From contig CAJYIX010000010.1 of the NCBI GenBank assembly GCA_913775315.1, positions 62,001-126,000 of the forward strand: DNA of 64,000 nt. The letters are read 5' to 3'. A program made the position numbers and the translations under genes. The stretch's first letter is position 1; every line of letters begins with the position of its first letter. The stretch comes from an uncultured Sphingomonas sp. (GTDB lineage: Bacteria > Pseudomonadota > Alphaproteobacteria > Sphingomonadales > Sphingomonadaceae). Positions 47,283 to 58,721 of the stretch are shown here, piece by piece. The notes under the pieces are model-generated. The model made no database searches. It was given only the letters and a program-made list of their open reading frames with translations, and was not told the DNA's origin.

Positions 47283-48329
47283 ATGGCCAGACGCCGCCAG
47301 GCGGTAACGATCAAGCATGTCGCGGCGGATGCCGGGGTATCGCTCCAGACCGTCAGCCGCGTCATCAACAAGGAAACGAGCGTCCGGCCCGAAATGGCCG
47401 AGCGCGTGCAGGCATCGATCGACAAGCTGGGCTACGTCCCGTCGATCGCGGCGCAGCGGATGGGCGGGTCGCGCAGCTACCTGATCCTCGCACTCAACGA
47501 TCGCGAGCGGACGATCGCCGACTGGCGCGAGCGGCAGGGCACCGACTGGGTCGACCAGATGATGCTGGGCGGGATGGTGAAGGCGGCCGAGCATGGCTAT
47601 CGCCTGATCGTCGAACTGGTCGACACGCACAGCGACCATATCGAGCGCGAGCTGTCGGCGGCGCTCGCGGCGCTGCGGCCGGATGGCGTGATCCTGACCC
47701 CGCCGCATTCGGAAAACCCGCTGATCCTGAAGCTGCTCGAGGCGCAGCATGTCAGCGTCGCGCGGATCGGGTCCTTGCGTGACGGATACGGCTTTGCGCT
47801 GACGATGGACGACGAGCGGGCGGCGCGGCTGGCGACGGCGCATCTGGCCGAACTCGGCCATGCGCGGATCGGCTTCATCGCCGGGCCCGAGGCCTATGAG
47901 CTGAGCGGCTGGCGGATCGAGGGTTGGCGACAGGCGATGGCGGCGGCGGGACTGGCGACCGAGGAGCTGCTGACGCGCGGCGACTTCGGCTATGAATCCG
48001 GGCTGGCGGCGACCGGGGCGCTGCTGGACGCAGGCGCGACGGCGATCGTCGCGAGCAACGACCGGATGGCGCTAGCGGTGCTGGAGGTCGCGCGCGCCCG
48101 CGGGCTATCGGTGCCGGGCGACCTGTCGCTGGTAAGCTTCGACGACACGCCGATCGTCCGCTTCACACATCCGCCGCTGACCGCGGTGGTGCAGCCGATC
48201 GCCGAGGTGACAGCGCGGGCGGTGGAGCGGATCATCGCCGAGCAGGCGGGCGGGGACTTCGATCCGGCGCCGGAGGTGGTCCCGGCCAGCCTGACGATCC
48301 GCGCCTCCACCGCGCCGCCCGGCCAATAA
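47283..48329 (+). CDS. LacI family transcriptional regulator
   Basis: A 348-residue repressor-type regulator. The helix-turn-helix and hinge are at residues 9-60 (TIKHVAADAGVSLQTVSRVI; LGYVPSIAAQRMGGSRSYLI). A periplasmic-binding-protein-like effector domain follows (AIVASNDRMALAVLEVARAR; LSLVSFDDTPIVRFTHPPLT). It starts 5 nt after the second halogenase gene and is probably the last gene of the operon, giving autoregulation. The candidate operators are in the 39.2-39.4 kb promoter region. The likely inducer is a sugar or sugar derivative. Confidence 0.92.
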   Translation: MARRRQAVTIKHVAADAGVSLQTVSRVINKETSVRPEMAERVQASIDKLGYVPSIAAQRMGGSRSYLILALNDRERTIADWRERQGTDWVDQMMLGGMVKAAEHGYRLIVELVDTHSDHIERELSAALAALRPDGVILTPPHSENPLILKLLEAQHVSVARIGSLRDGYGFALTMDDERAARLATAHLAELGHARIGFIAGPEAYELSGWRIEGWRQAMAAAGLATEELLTRGDFGYESGLAATGALLDAGATAIVASNDRMALAVLEVARARGLSVPGDLSLVSFDDTPIVRFTHPPLTAVVQPIAEVTARAVERIIAEQAGGDFDPAPEVVPASLTIRASTAPPGQ

Positions 48330-48334
48330 GAAGC

Positions 48335-48354
48335 CCGGCGGTTCGACCCGCCGG
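48335..48354 (+). terminator. Hairpin after lacI-type gene
   Basis: CCGGCGG (48335-48341) pairs with CCGCCGG (48348-48354) across a 6-nt loop, starting 6 bp after the LacI stop and followed by CCCCTTCG. It is the first of two adjacent hairpins in the 165-bp gap between the convergent LacI and lipoprotein genes. Confidence 0.6.
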
Positions 48355-48375
48355 CCCCTTCGCACAAAAGAAGAT

Positions 48376-48398
48376 GCCCGGCGGGGACACCGCCGGGC
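48376..48398. terminator. Second hairpin, probably bidirectional
   Basis: A perfect 9-bp stem GCCCGGCGG (48376-48384) / CCGCCGGGC (48390-48398) with loop GGACA. The sequence from 48399 to 48494 includes an AT-richer patch (ATTAAGATGGGAATATAGAA) and no gene. Confidence 0.65.
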
Positions 48399-48494
48399 AG
48401 GGGTTGCCTGGGAGCTCTAGGCACGCCGGCGACTATAACACCCATCATTAAGATGGGAATATAGAAGCGGTTCGGCGGCCTGAAGCTCACCTAA

Positions 48495-48752
48495 TCAAAG
48501 CGCGTTGGCGACCCCGTTCTCGAGCGGCGTCGCTGCATTCAGGTCGGCGGCGTTGTCGACCGGGCCGATCGTGTTGAGATCGCTGGCATTGAGCGAGGCG
48601 TCGCCATAATTGCCCGCGTCGAGCGTATCGGTGGTGTTAAGGTCGTCGGTCTGCTCGACATTGGCGACTTCGCTGTTGCCCGTGGCGGTGCCGCCGCAGG
48701 CGGCGAGCGTCAGCGAGGACAGGGCGATGGCGGCGAAAACGGTCTTCTTCAT
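48495..48752 (-). CDS. Small lipoprotein with Asn/Asp-rich tail
   Basis: An 85-residue predicted lipoprotein: MKKTVFAAIALSSLTLAACG has a lipobox ending at Cys19. The mature part is short, acidic and low in complexity, with repeated Asp/Asn/Leu/Ala units such as DLNTTDTLDAGN, ASDLNTIGPVDN and AADLNAATPLEN. Similar short low-complexity lipoproteins are common in sphingomonads; function unknown. The start is ATG 48752, with a strong AAAGGAGA upstream; longer in-frame readings are not supported. Confidence 0.8.
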   Translation of the reverse strand: MKKTVFAAIALSSLTLAACGGTATGNSEVANVEQTDDLNTTDTLDAGNYGDASLNASDLNTIGPVDNAADLNAATPLENGVANAL

Positions 48753-48824
48753 GGCTTCTCCTTTGCGCCCGCCGGGCCGGCGACCCCCTTTCGCGAGCAG
48801 GGCCGTGTATCGCCGATCGCCCAT

Positions 48825-48841
48825 CAAGTCGATATGACTTG
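48825..48841. promoter_or_regulatory. CAAGTC-N5-GACTTG palindrome upstream of the lipoprotein gene
   Basis: A perfect 6+6 inverted repeat with a 5-nt spacer, 73 bp upstream of the lipoprotein start and between it and the end of the small membrane-protein gene. It is a plausible operator; no regulator is identified. Confidence 0.35.
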
Positions 48842-48871
48842 CGTTAGGCGGTGGATAGCCGGGCTTTCCCG

Positions 48872-49111
48872 TCAGCGCCGCCGTCGCCGCCGCTGGTGGA
48901 TCGCCGCCGCCATCGCCGGGTGGCCGTGCCGCTCGGCCCGCATCAGGATGAAGAGGCGGTTGCCGCTTAATGCCAGGATGATGCCGGCGACGGCGGCGGC
49001 CATCCACAGCGCGGTCAGCGGCGACCCGTCATGGTCGAACAGCCGTCCGATGCAGCCCGTCAGCGCCAGCGCGAGCCCGGCCATCCGCCAGCGTCTGTCG
49101 CGCCGCGTCAT
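48872..49111 (-). CDS. Small membrane protein of unknown function
   Basis: A 79-residue protein with one or two hydrophobic segments (MAGLALALTGCIGRLF near residues 10-25; ALWMAAAVAGIILALSG near 33-50) and a very basic C-terminus ending in several Arg. The start is ATG 49111, overlapping the stop of the methyltransferase-like gene (ATGA); a longer upstream frame is not supported. It is the last of three overlapping small genes after kdpE. The short length and lack of a known domain keep confidence moderate. Confidence 0.5.
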   Translation of the reverse strand: MTRRDRRWRMAGLALALTGCIGRLFDHDGSPLTALWMAAAVAGIILALSGNRLFILMRAERHGHPAMAAAIHQRRRRRR

Positions 49112-49515
49112 GGCCGGTCCCCGATGATCCGCTCGCCCGCGCCCAGCGACGCAACTGCGGCGCGGTCGTGGCACAGGAGAATTTCGGCCGGCGCGTCGAT
49201 CTCGTCCCGCAATCCCTCGACCGGATCGGCAACGTCGAACGCGATGCCGATCGCCGGATCGTGCAGCTTCGCTGCCGCCGACCGCGCGCGGCCGATGAGC
49301 GCGGGGGAGGTGTCGATCCCGCGTCCCTCTATCGCGGTAAAGCCGAGCGCGCGGGCATGGCGCAGCGCCTGAATGAGCAGTGCGCCCGCGCCGCAATCGG
49401 CATCGACGATGCGGACGGCACGACGCTTTGCGTCGCGCAGGCTCGCCAGCGCCTCGCCGATCGCGGGCCAGCGCGGATCGTGGCGCGCGGTGCGGCTGAT
49501 CGCGGCGGCGGTCAT
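49108..49515 (-). CDS. Small class I methyltransferase-like protein
   Basis: A 135-residue protein resembling the first half of a Rossmann methyltransferase: VRIVDADCGAGALLIQALRH is motif I (D-x-D-C-G-x-G) and GRGIDTSPALIGRARSAA fits motif II. The C-terminal catalytic half is absent, so it is either truncated or a minimal SAM-binding protein. It overlaps both neighbours by four bases, indicating a coupled three-gene unit. Substrate unknown. Confidence 0.6.
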   Translation of the reverse strand: MTAAAISRTARHDPRWPAIGEALASLRDAKRRAVRIVDADCGAGALLIQALRHARALGFTAIEGRGIDTSPALIGRARSAAAKLHDPAIGIAFDVADPVEGLRDEIDAPAEILLCHDRAAVASLGAGERIIGDRP

Positions 49516-49709
49516 GCCAGCGCCACCAGCGGCTGGGGCGCGATCGCGACGGCGAGGTGGTGAATCTCCGCCTCGTCGCGCGCGAAGCGGATGGCGGCGC
49601 GCTCGCTCGTGAAGCGGCCTCCGATGCCGCCGGTGCCGTCCTGCACCAGCCAGCGGCCGGCGGCGTCCTGTCCGACGAAGATCGTGGCGGTGGTGTCGTT
49701 CAAGGTCAT
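49512..49709 (-). CDS. Hypothetical 65-residue protein
   Basis: Starts at ATG 49709 (MTLNDTTATIFVGQDAAGRW) and contains a small beta-rich stretch, then FTSERAAIRFARDEAEIH, resembling DUF2188-type mini-domains. Its stop overlaps the start of the methyltransferase-like gene (ATGA). The longer upstream reading frame into 49967 is the shadow of kdpE. It lies 113 bp after the kdpE stop on the same strand; the gap contains no other gene. Function unknown. Confidence 0.55.
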   Translation of the reverse strand: MTLNDTTATIFVGQDAAGRWLVQDGTGGIGGRFTSERAAIRFARDEAEIHHLAVAIAPQPLVALA

Positions 49710-49822
49710 GAAAAGCGGACCCGTTCGTGAAACGGGCAACGCTGCCCGCCCATCCGAATTACGGGGCGGCGCATAGGCTTTCGAGGTCGAAGCGCCGCTA
49801 TCGCATAGCGCGCGCGTAGCGT

Positions 49823-50502
49823 TCAGGCGTCGGCGCGCAGGCGGTATCCGACGCCGAGTTCGTTGGCGATGACGCTGCCGACGGGTGCGGGTGCCTCGAT
49901 CTTTTGCCTCAGGTTGCGCACCACGATGCGGAGATACTCGATGCGCGGATCCTCGTCCCCGTTCCACGCCGCGGCGATCATCCGGTCGTGGGTGACGACG
50001 CGGCCGATGTGGCGGGCGAGGACCGCGAGCACGTCATATTCCTTGCGCGTCAGATGCACTTCCTCGCCCCCGCGCGTCACCAGCCGGCGGTCGAAGTCGA
50101 TGCTCAGGTTGCCGCGCGTCACCGTCGCGGCGGGGGCGGCGGGCGCCCGGTGGCGCAGCGCGACGCGAAGCCGGGCGAGCAGTTCCTCGGTATCGAACGG
50201 CTTGGTCAGATAGTCGTCGGCGCCGAGGTCGAGCGCGGCCACCTTCTCGTCCGTCGCTTCTCGCGCCGAGACGACGAGGAGCACGCGGCCCTCGCCCTGC
50301 AACAATGGAATGAGGCCGAGCCCGTCGCGGTCGGGCAGGCCGAGGTCGAGGAGGATCGCGTCGGGGTTCGCCGCCTTCGCCTCGGCGATCGCGCCGGCAC
50401 CGTTCACTGCCTCGACCACCGTATAGCCCGCCCGCGCGAGCGTGTTGCGCAGCAGGCGGCGAATCGCGGCGTCGTCGTCGATGACCAGGACGGTGGCGGG
50501 CA

Positions 50503-50503
<1 letters not shown>
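49823..50503 (-). CDS. kdpE: KDP operon response regulator
   Basis: A 226-residue OmpR/PhoB-type regulator. The receiver domain has acidic DDD at residues 9-11, phospho-acceptor Asp53 (DAILLDLGLPDRDG) and the switch lysine in GADDYLTKPFDTEELLARLR. The C-terminal winged helix contains LTRKEYDVLAVLARHIGRVV and the recognition helix region. It receives phosphate from KdpD and activates kdpFABC at low potassium or high osmolarity. Its start overlaps the kdpD stop by one base. Confidence 0.94.
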
Positions 50504-53192
<2,689 letters not shown>

Positions 53193-53196
<4 letters not shown>

Positions 53197-53771
53197 CGTC
53201 CGAGTTGGTCGAGCGCGCGGTTGAGTGCAAGCACGTTGACGTGCGGATCGCCGAGCAGCGAGGTTTCGGTCTGTTTCGCGACCAGCGCGCGCACGGCCGC
53301 CTCCGACACGCCGCGAACGTTAGCGATGCGCGGCGCCTGCGTCAGCGCGGCGGCGGGCGACAGGTCGGGGTCGAGCCCTGAACCGCTGGCGGTGACGAGA
53401 TCGGCGGGAAGCGGCGCGGCGACGCCCGCTGCGTGCTGTGCCGCCACGTCGGCCTTCACCCGGTCGACCAGCGCCTGCGACGCGGGGCCGAGGTTCGAGC
53501 CCGACGAGGCGAGCCCGTCATAGCCCTTGCCGGCGGCCGAGGGCCGGGTGTGGAAATAGCGGTTGCTGACGAACGCCTGCCCCACCACCGACGAGCCGAT
53601 GACGGTGCCGCGTTCGTCGCGGATCAGGCTACCGTTCGCCTGTGCGGGAAACAGCGCCTGTCCAATGCCGGCCATCGCCAGCGGGTAGGCGATCCCGAGG
53701 AGCGCCGCGAACAGCAGCGTCATCACGATCGCGGGGCGGAATGCGGATGCAATGTCCTTGCCCATGTCCAT
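53193..53771 (-). CDS. kdpC: Potassium-transporting ATPase subunit C
   Basis: A 192-residue inner-membrane subunit stabilising the KdpFABC complex and aiding ATP binding. One N-terminal helix (IVMTLLFAALLGIAYPLAMA), then GQALFPAQANGSLI, GSSVVGQAFVSNRYFHTRPS, the conserved GLASSGSNLGP and the C-terminal VNVLALNRALDQL. Start ATG 53771 (or 53765), 6 nt after kdpB. It overlaps kdpD by four bases. Confidence 0.95.
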
Positions 53772-53777
53772 GTCTCC

Positions 53778-55805
53778 TTATGCGAGCCCGAGCCCGCCGA
53801 CCAAAAGGTCGATGATCTTGATGCCGACGAACGGCGCGAGAAGGCCGCCCAGGCCATAGACGGCGAGGTTGCGAGCGAGCAGCGGCCCCGCGGCCATCGG
53901 CTTGTACGCCACGCCCTTGAGCGCGAGCGGGACGAGCAGCGGGATGATGATCGCGTTGAAGATGATCGCCGACAGGATCGCGCTTTCCGGGCTGGTCAGT
54001 CCCATCACGTTGAGGACGCCGAGCCCCGGATAGAGCGCGACGAACATTGCCGGGATGATCGCGAAATACTTGGCGACGTCGTTGGCGACCGAGAAGGTCG
54101 TCAGCGCCCCGCGCGTCATCAGGAGCTGCTTGCCGAGGCCGACGACCTCGATCAGCTTGGTGGGGTCGCTGTCGAGGTCGACCATGTTCCCCGCCTCGCG
54201 CGCGGCCTGCGTGCCGGTGTTCATCGCGACGCCGACATCGGCCTGGGCGAGGGCGGGGGCGTCATTGGTGCCGTCGCCGCACATCGCGACGAGCTTGCCG
54301 CCCTGCTGCTCCTTGCGGATCAGCGCCAGCTTGTCCTCGGGCGTCGCCTGCGCGAGGAAGTCGTCGACGCCCGCCTCGGCGGCGATCGCGGCGGCGGTGA
54401 GCGGGTTGTCGCCGGTAATCATCACCGTGCGGATGCCCATCGCGCGCAGTTCGCCGAACCGCTCGCGGATGCCGGCCTTGACCACGTCCTTCAGGAAGAT
54501 CGCGCCGAGAAGCTTGCCGTCCTTCGCCACCGCCAGCGGCGTGCCGCCGGCGCGGGCGATCTCGTCGGTGATCCGCCGCAGTTCGGTCGCGGTCGCGGTC
54601 TCGCCAGAGCCCGGATTGGCCTTGAACACCGAATCGACCGCGCCCTTCTGAATGAGCGTGTCGCCGAAGCGGACGCCCGACACGCGCGTCTGCGCGGTGA
54701 AGGGGATGACCTCCGCGCCCGCAGGCATCGTCCGCTCCAGCCGATGGTGTTCGCGGGCGAGGACGACGATCGAGCGGCCCTCGGGCGTCTCGTCGGCAAG
54801 GCTGGCGAGAAGCGCGGCCTCGGCAAGCTCGGCCTCGGTCGCGCCGCCCACGGCACGGAACTCCGACGCCTGACGGTCGCCGATGGTGATCGTGCCCGTC
54901 TTGTCGAGGAGGAGCACGTCGACGTCGCCCGCCGCCTCGACCGCGCGGCCGGACTTGGCGAGCACGTTGAAGCGGACGAGCCGGTCCATGCCCGCGATGC
55001 CGATGGCGGAGAGGAGCGCCGCGATCGTCGTGGGGATGAGCGTGATGAGCAGCGCGGCGAGGATCGCGACGGGGATCGACCCGCCGGCATAGCTGGCGAA
55101 ACCGGGGATGGTGCCCACCGCGATCAGGAAGATGATGGTCAGGCCGACGAGCAGGATCGTCAGCGCCACTTCGTTCGGGGTCTTTTGCCGCTCGGCCCCT
55201 TCGACCAGCGCGATCATGCGGTCGAGGAAGCCCTGGCCCGGATCGGCGGTGACGCGCACCTTGATCTGGTCGGAGATGACGCGCGTGCCCGCCGTGACGG
55301 CCGATCGGTCGCCGCCCGCCTCGCGGATCACGGGCGCGCTTTCGCCGGTGATCGCGGCTTCGTTGACGGAGGCGACGCCCTCGATCACCTCGCCATCGGC
55401 GGGGATCAGGTCGTTCGTCTCGACCAGCACCACGTCGCCCGAGCGAAGCTGGCTGGCGGCGACGGGTTCGAGGGCGTCGCCCTTCACCCGCTTGGCGGTC
55501 AGTTCGGCCTTGGTTGCGCGCAGCGACGCGGCCTGCGCCTTGCCGCGCCCCTCTGCCAGCGCCTCGGCAAAGGTGCCGAACAGGACAGTGAGCCATAGCC
55601 AGGCGGCGAGCTGCGCCTTGAAGCCGAAGCTAAGGTCGTCATGGCCGATGACCAGCAGGATCGTCATCAGCGCCGCGACCGCCGCGGTCACGAACATGAC
55701 GGGATTGCGGACCAGCTCCCGCGGGGAGAGTTTGAGGAACGAGGCACGGATCGCCGGCACGACGAGGTCGGCGGTGAACAGGCTCTTGGCTTGGGCGTTC
55801 GCCAT
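53778..55805 (-). CDS. kdpB: Potassium-transporting ATPase subunit B (P-type ATPase)
   Basis: A 675-residue P-type ATPase that drives high-affinity potassium import through KdpA. Motifs are the phosphorylated Asp301 in DKTGTIT, the actuator loop ITGESAPVI (TGES), [12 protein letters not shown] in the nucleotide-binding domain and [23 protein letters not shown] 55805 yields the typical [20 protein letters not shown] start; the longer upstream reading is a shadow of kdpA. It lies 14 nt after kdpA. Confidence 0.97.
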   Translation of the reverse strand: MANAQAKSLFTADLVVPAIRASFLKLSPRELVRNPVMFVTAAVAALMTILLVIGHDDLSFGFKAQLAAWLWLTVLFGTFAEALAEGRGKAQAASLRATKAELTAKRVKGDALEPVAASQLRSGDVVLVETNDLIPADGEVIEGVASVNEAAITGESAPVIREAGGDRSAVTAGTRVISDQIKVRVTADPGQGFLDRMIALVEGAERQKTPNEVALTILLVGLTIIFLIAVGTIPGFASYAGGSIPVAILAALLITLIPTTIAALLSAIGIAGMDRLVRFNVLAKSGRAVEAAGDVDVLLLDKTGTITIGDRQASEFRAVGGATEAELAEAALLASLADETPEGRSIVVLAREHHRLERTMPAGAEVIPFTAQTRVSGVRFGDTLIQKGAVDSVFKANPGSGETATATELRRITDEIARAGGTPLAVAKDGKLLGAIFLKDVVKAGIRERFGELRAMGIRTVMITGDNPLTAAAIAAEAGVDDFLAQATPEDKLALIRKEQQGGKLVAMCGDGTNDAPALAQADVGVAMNTGTQAAREAGNMVDLDSDPTKLIEVVGLGKQLLMTRGALTTFSVANDVAKYFAIIPAMFVALYPGLGVLNVMGLTSPESAILSAIIFNAIIIPLLVPLALKGVAYKPMAAGPLLARNLAVYGLGGLLAPFVGIKIIDLLVGGLGLA

Positions 55806-55819
55806 CGATGGCACCCCTG

Positions 55820-57523
55820 TCAGGACAATTGGCCGCGGATCATCGCGAGATGATCGGCGATGGGACCGAGCGCGAGGCCCGGCAGGAAGGTGAGACCGCC
55901 GAGGATCAGGACGATGCCGACGAGCAGCCCGACCCAGAGCGGGCCGGTGGTCGGGAACGACCCCGCGCTTTCGGGGACATACTTCTTCGCGGCGAGGCTG
56001 CCGGCGATCGCCAGCATCGGCACGATGATGAAGAAGCGGCCGACCCACATCGCGACGCCCAGCAGCCCGTTGTAATAGGGCGTGTTGGCGGTCAGCCCGG
56101 CAAAGGCCGAGCCGTTGTTCGCGACCGCGCTGGTGAAGGCGTACAGGATTTCGCTGAACCCGTGCGGCCCCTTGTTGAGCGGCCCGGCGAGCCCCGCTCC
56201 CAGCACCGATGACAGGGCGGCAAGGCCGAGGATCATCAGCGGCAGCACGGCGATGGCGAGCACGGCGAGCTTCACCTCACGCGCCTCGATCTTCTTGCCG
56301 ACATATTCGGGGGTGCGCCCGACCATCAGGCCGGCGACGAACACCGCGAGGATCGCGAAGAGGAGGAAGCCGTAGATCCCTGCGCCGACGCCGCCGATCA
56401 CGACTTCGCCCAATTGCATGTTGAACAGCGGGATCATGCCGCCCAGCGCCGTGAAGCTGTCGTGCATCGCGTTGACCGCGCCGCACGAGGCCGCAGTGGT
56501 GACGACCGAGAAGAGCGCGCTGGCGGCGATGCCGAAGCGGACTTCCTTGCCCTCCATATTCCCGCCCGCGACGCCGAGGCCGTGGAGCACGGGGTTGCCC
56601 GCGGCCTCCTGCCAATAGGTGACGGTGACGCCGGCGAGGAAAAGGATGACCATCGCCGACAGGATCGCCCAGCCCTGGCGCGTATTCCCGACCGCCTTGC
56701 CGAAGGTCCAGGTGAGGCCGAAGCCCACGACGAAGATCGACAGCATCTGGATGAGGTTGGTGAGCGCGGTCGGATTCTCGAACGGATGCGCGCTGTTGGC
56801 GTTGAAGAAGCCGCCGCCGTTGGTGCCGAGCATCTTGATCGCTTCCTGGCTGGCGACGGGGCCGAGCAGCAGCGACTGCTTCGCGCCTTCCAGCGTCGTC
56901 ACGTCGACGACGCCGGCCATCGTCTGCGGCACGCCGCTGGCGATCAGGAACAGCGCGTAGAGGATGCAGGCGGGGAGCAGCAGGTAGAGCGTGACGCGCG
57001 TCACGTCGGCCCAGAAATTGCCGATCGTCGCGGTGCTGCGCCGCGCGAACCCGCGAAACAGCGCGAAGGCGAGGGCGATGCCGGTCGCGGCCGACAGGAA
57101 ATTGTGGATCGTCAGCCCCAGCATCTGGCTGAGGTTCGACATGGTGCTCTCGCCGCCATAGCTCTGCCAGTTGGTGTTGGTGGTGAAGCTGACCGCGGTG
57201 TTGAAGGCAAGGTGCGGGGAAAGACCCGCCAGCCCCTGCGGATTGCCGGGCAGCACGCCCTGAAGGCGCAGCACCGCATAGGTGAAGGCCATCAGGACGA
57301 AGTTGAACAGGAGCATGTGGAGCGCGTAGGCCCGCCACGACTGCTCGGCGTCGGGATCGATGCCCGCGAGCTTGTAGAAGCCGCGCTCGATGGGGCCGAG
57401 GACGAGATGGAGGGGTGTGCGCCGCCCCTCGTAAAGCGCGAACAGCCACGCGCCCACCGGTTTGGTGAGCGCGAGCAGGATCGCGACAAAGCCCAGGATC
57501 AGGGCCCATCCGGCGAAGGTCAT
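55820..57523 (-). CDS. kdpA: Potassium-transporting ATPase subunit A
   Basis: A 567-residue channel-like subunit with four repeated pore motifs that form the potassium filter, seen as [49 protein letters not shown] and [13 protein letters not shown] 57523 has AAAGGAG about 9 nt upstream. Length is normal for the family. It is preceded by kdpF, 16 nt away, and followed by kdpB in the canonical order. Confidence 0.97.
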   Translation of the reverse strand: MTFAGWALILGFVAILLALTKPVGAWLFALYEGRRTPLHLVLGPIERGFYKLAGIDPDAEQSWRAYALHMLLFNFVLMAFTYAVLRLQGVLPGNPQGLAGLSPHLAFNTAVSFTTNTNWQSYGGESTMSNLSQMLGLTIHNFLSAATGIALAFALFRGFARRSTATIGNFWADVTRVTLYLLLPACILYALFLIASGVPQTMAGVVDVTTLEGAKQSLLLGPVASQEAIKMLGTNGGGFFNANSAHPFENPTALTNLIQMLSIFVVGFGLTWTFGKAVGNTRQGWAILSAMVILFLAGVTVTYWQEAAGNPVLHGLGVAGGNMEGKEVRFGIAASALFSVVTTAASCGAVNAMHDSFTALGGMIPLFNMQLGEVVIGGVGAGIYGFLLFAILAVFVAGLMVGRTPEYVGKKIEAREVKLAVLAIAVLPLMILGLAALSSVLGAGLAGPLNKGPHGFSEILYAFTSAVANNGSAFAGLTANTPYYNGLLGVAMWVGRFFIIVPMLAIAGSLAAKKYVPESAGSFPTTGPLWVGLLVGIVLILGGLTFLPGLALGPIADHLAMIRGQLS

Positions 57524-57539
57524 GGAAAAGCGCTCCTTT

Positions 57540-57629
57540 CTAGAAGCGCTCGGGGCGGATCAGCACCGCCACGAGGTAGATGAGAAGGCCGATCGCGGTC
57601 AGGCCGGCGAGCATGAGGTCGAGCGTCAT
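57540..57629 (-). CDS. kdpF: Potassium-transporting ATPase subunit F
   Basis: A 29-residue single-helix peptide, [20 protein letters not shown] followed by AVLIRPERF, matching KdpF: a hydrophobic helix with a conserved terminal P-E-R/K-F. It stabilises the KdpABC complex in the membrane. GAGGTGA lies about 6 nt before the ATG (57629). It sits immediately upstream of kdpA and is too short for routine ORF detection. Confidence 0.9.
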   Translation of the reverse strand: MTLDLMLAGLTAIGLLIYLVAVLIRPERF

Positions 57630-57638
57630 CGCGTCACC

Positions 57639-57722
57639 TCACGCCTTGTCCGCCAGCCGGGCATAGGCGAGCGTCGCCGCCAAGAGCCCGAGCATGACGA
57701 GGATCCAGGGAAGATCGTCCAC
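57639..57722 (-). CDS. 27-residue membrane mini-protein upstream of kdpF
   Basis: A GTG at 57722 behind a very strong GAGGAGGG site opens 27 codons: MDDLPWILVMLGLLAATLAY then ARLADKA. The single hydrophobic helix followed by AYARLADK resembles short peptides annotated next to kdpF in other bacteria. It ends 9 nt before the kdpF ATG and begins 11 nt after the porin stop, so it belongs to the same transcript. Function unknown; it may assist KdpFABC assembly. Confidence 0.65.
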   Translation of the reverse strand: MDDLPWILVMLGLLAATLAYARLADKA

Positions 57723-57732
57723 GCGTCCCTCC

Positions 57733-58581
57733 TCAGAAAGCGGCGGTCAGCGACGCGACGAGGGTGCTGCCGGCGATGTTGCCCGTGCCGTCCTGCCCCT
57801 TGCTGAAGCTGGGGCGCAGATACGCGGCGTCGCGGTCCGAAATGTCGGTGTCGACCCACGACAGGTTCAGCGTCAGGTTGCGGTAGGTGGCGTCCGCGCC
57901 GAGCGACCAGTCCCAATAGCTGCCCGTCGGCGAAACCGCGGTGGCGTTGGGGCCGAGGCCGTTCTGCCCCCAGCTGTGCCCGACATGCGCCTTGGCCGTG
58001 ATCGGCGTGCCGAGAAGCGCGAACGCGCCGTCGCCCGACAGGTAGAGATTGTCGTCCTTCGCCCCCGGCGAGGTATAGACGCCCGCGGCGGCATCGGCGC
58101 CCGTGCGGTACCAGCGGCCGATCGCCTCCTGCATCGGCGCATAGGCGACGCCAGCAGTCAGCGTCGCGGGGCCGGTCGTGCCGGTCAGCTTCACATAGGG
58201 TTCGGCGAAGTCGGTCTTGTCCGCGCCGCCGGGGTACAGGTACCAGGTCAGTCCGACGTCGAGCGTCGCATTGTCGGCGAGCTTGGCCTTGTACCCCGCG
58301 ATCAGGTCGAGCTCCATGTTCGCGCCGCCGAACGTGCCCCATCCGGCGAGGTTCGAGCCCCAGGTGCCGACATAGACGCCGCTTTCGTGCGCGATCGTAA
58401 TGCCGCCCTGGATCGCCATTTCCCGGTCGCTCTGCGACACGCCGCGGAAGCGATAGTCGGACGCGATGGTGGCCGAACCGCTGATCGTGACCGGCGGGGG
58501 CGGGGCGGTCTCGTCCTGCGCATGGGCAAGGGTGGGCAGCGCCAGCAGCGCCACCGCGACCGACGATTTGAGAATATGCAT
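57733..58581 (-). CDS. TorF family putative porin
   Basis: A 282-residue outer-membrane beta-barrel with signal peptide (SSVAVALLALPTLAHAQ, cleavage near residue 22). The barrel begins SGSATIASDYRFRGVSQSDR, the signature of the TIGR02001/TorF-type porin family, and ends in a C-terminal aromatic (VASLTAAF). The adjacent kdp genes on the same strand suggest it serves potassium or small solute entry under the same control, but no such role is established. ATG 58581. Confidence 0.85.
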   Translation of the reverse strand: MHILKSSVAVALLALPTLAHAQDETAPPPPVTISGSATIASDYRFRGVSQSDREMAIQGGITIAHESGVYVGTWGSNLAGWGTFGGANMELDLIAGYKAKLADNATLDVGLTWYLYPGGADKTDFAEPYVKLTGTTGPATLTAGVAYAPMQEAIGRWYRTGADAAAGVYTSPGAKDDNLYLSGDGAFALLGTPITAKAHVGHSWGQNGLGPNATAVSPTGSYWDWSLGADATYRNLTLNLSWVDTDISDRDAAYLRPSFSKGQDGTGNIAGSTLVASLTAAF

Positions 58582-58683
58582 GGATGAACCCCGATCGGGG
58601 CGCCGCCGACCATTCGGGGCACCCTCACGAACGCGCGATTAGGCCCGGCGCGCGTAGCAATTCGAGTTCGATTCCGGGGTTTC

Positions 58684-58705
58684 GCATAGTGCCGGCATAG
58701 TGTCG
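58684..58705. promoter_or_regulatory. Two tandem 11-bp direct repeats upstream of porin-kdp
   Basis: GCATAGTGCCG (58684-58694) is followed directly by GCATAGTGTCG (58695-58705), with a weaker third unit GCGCTATGACC next to it. OmpR/PhoB-type regulators commonly bind 11-bp tandem repeats of this kind. The site lies 103 bp upstream of the porin start, within the 140-bp gap between the porin and oxidoreductase genes; KdpE is the obvious local candidate. The rest of the gap holds no gene. Confidence 0.4.
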
Positions 58706-58721
58706 GCGCTATGACCGGTGG

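Noticed and set aside
53433-55598. 721-codon plus-strand frame opposite kdpC-kdpB
   Set aside because: Antisense of conserved kdp genes, with the same Arg/Asp/His/Glu-rich shadow composition.
55806-56048. Possible 81-residue N-terminal extension of KdpB
   Set aside because: The extension overlaps kdpA in another frame and is not like any KdpB; ATG 55805 gives the standard N-terminus.
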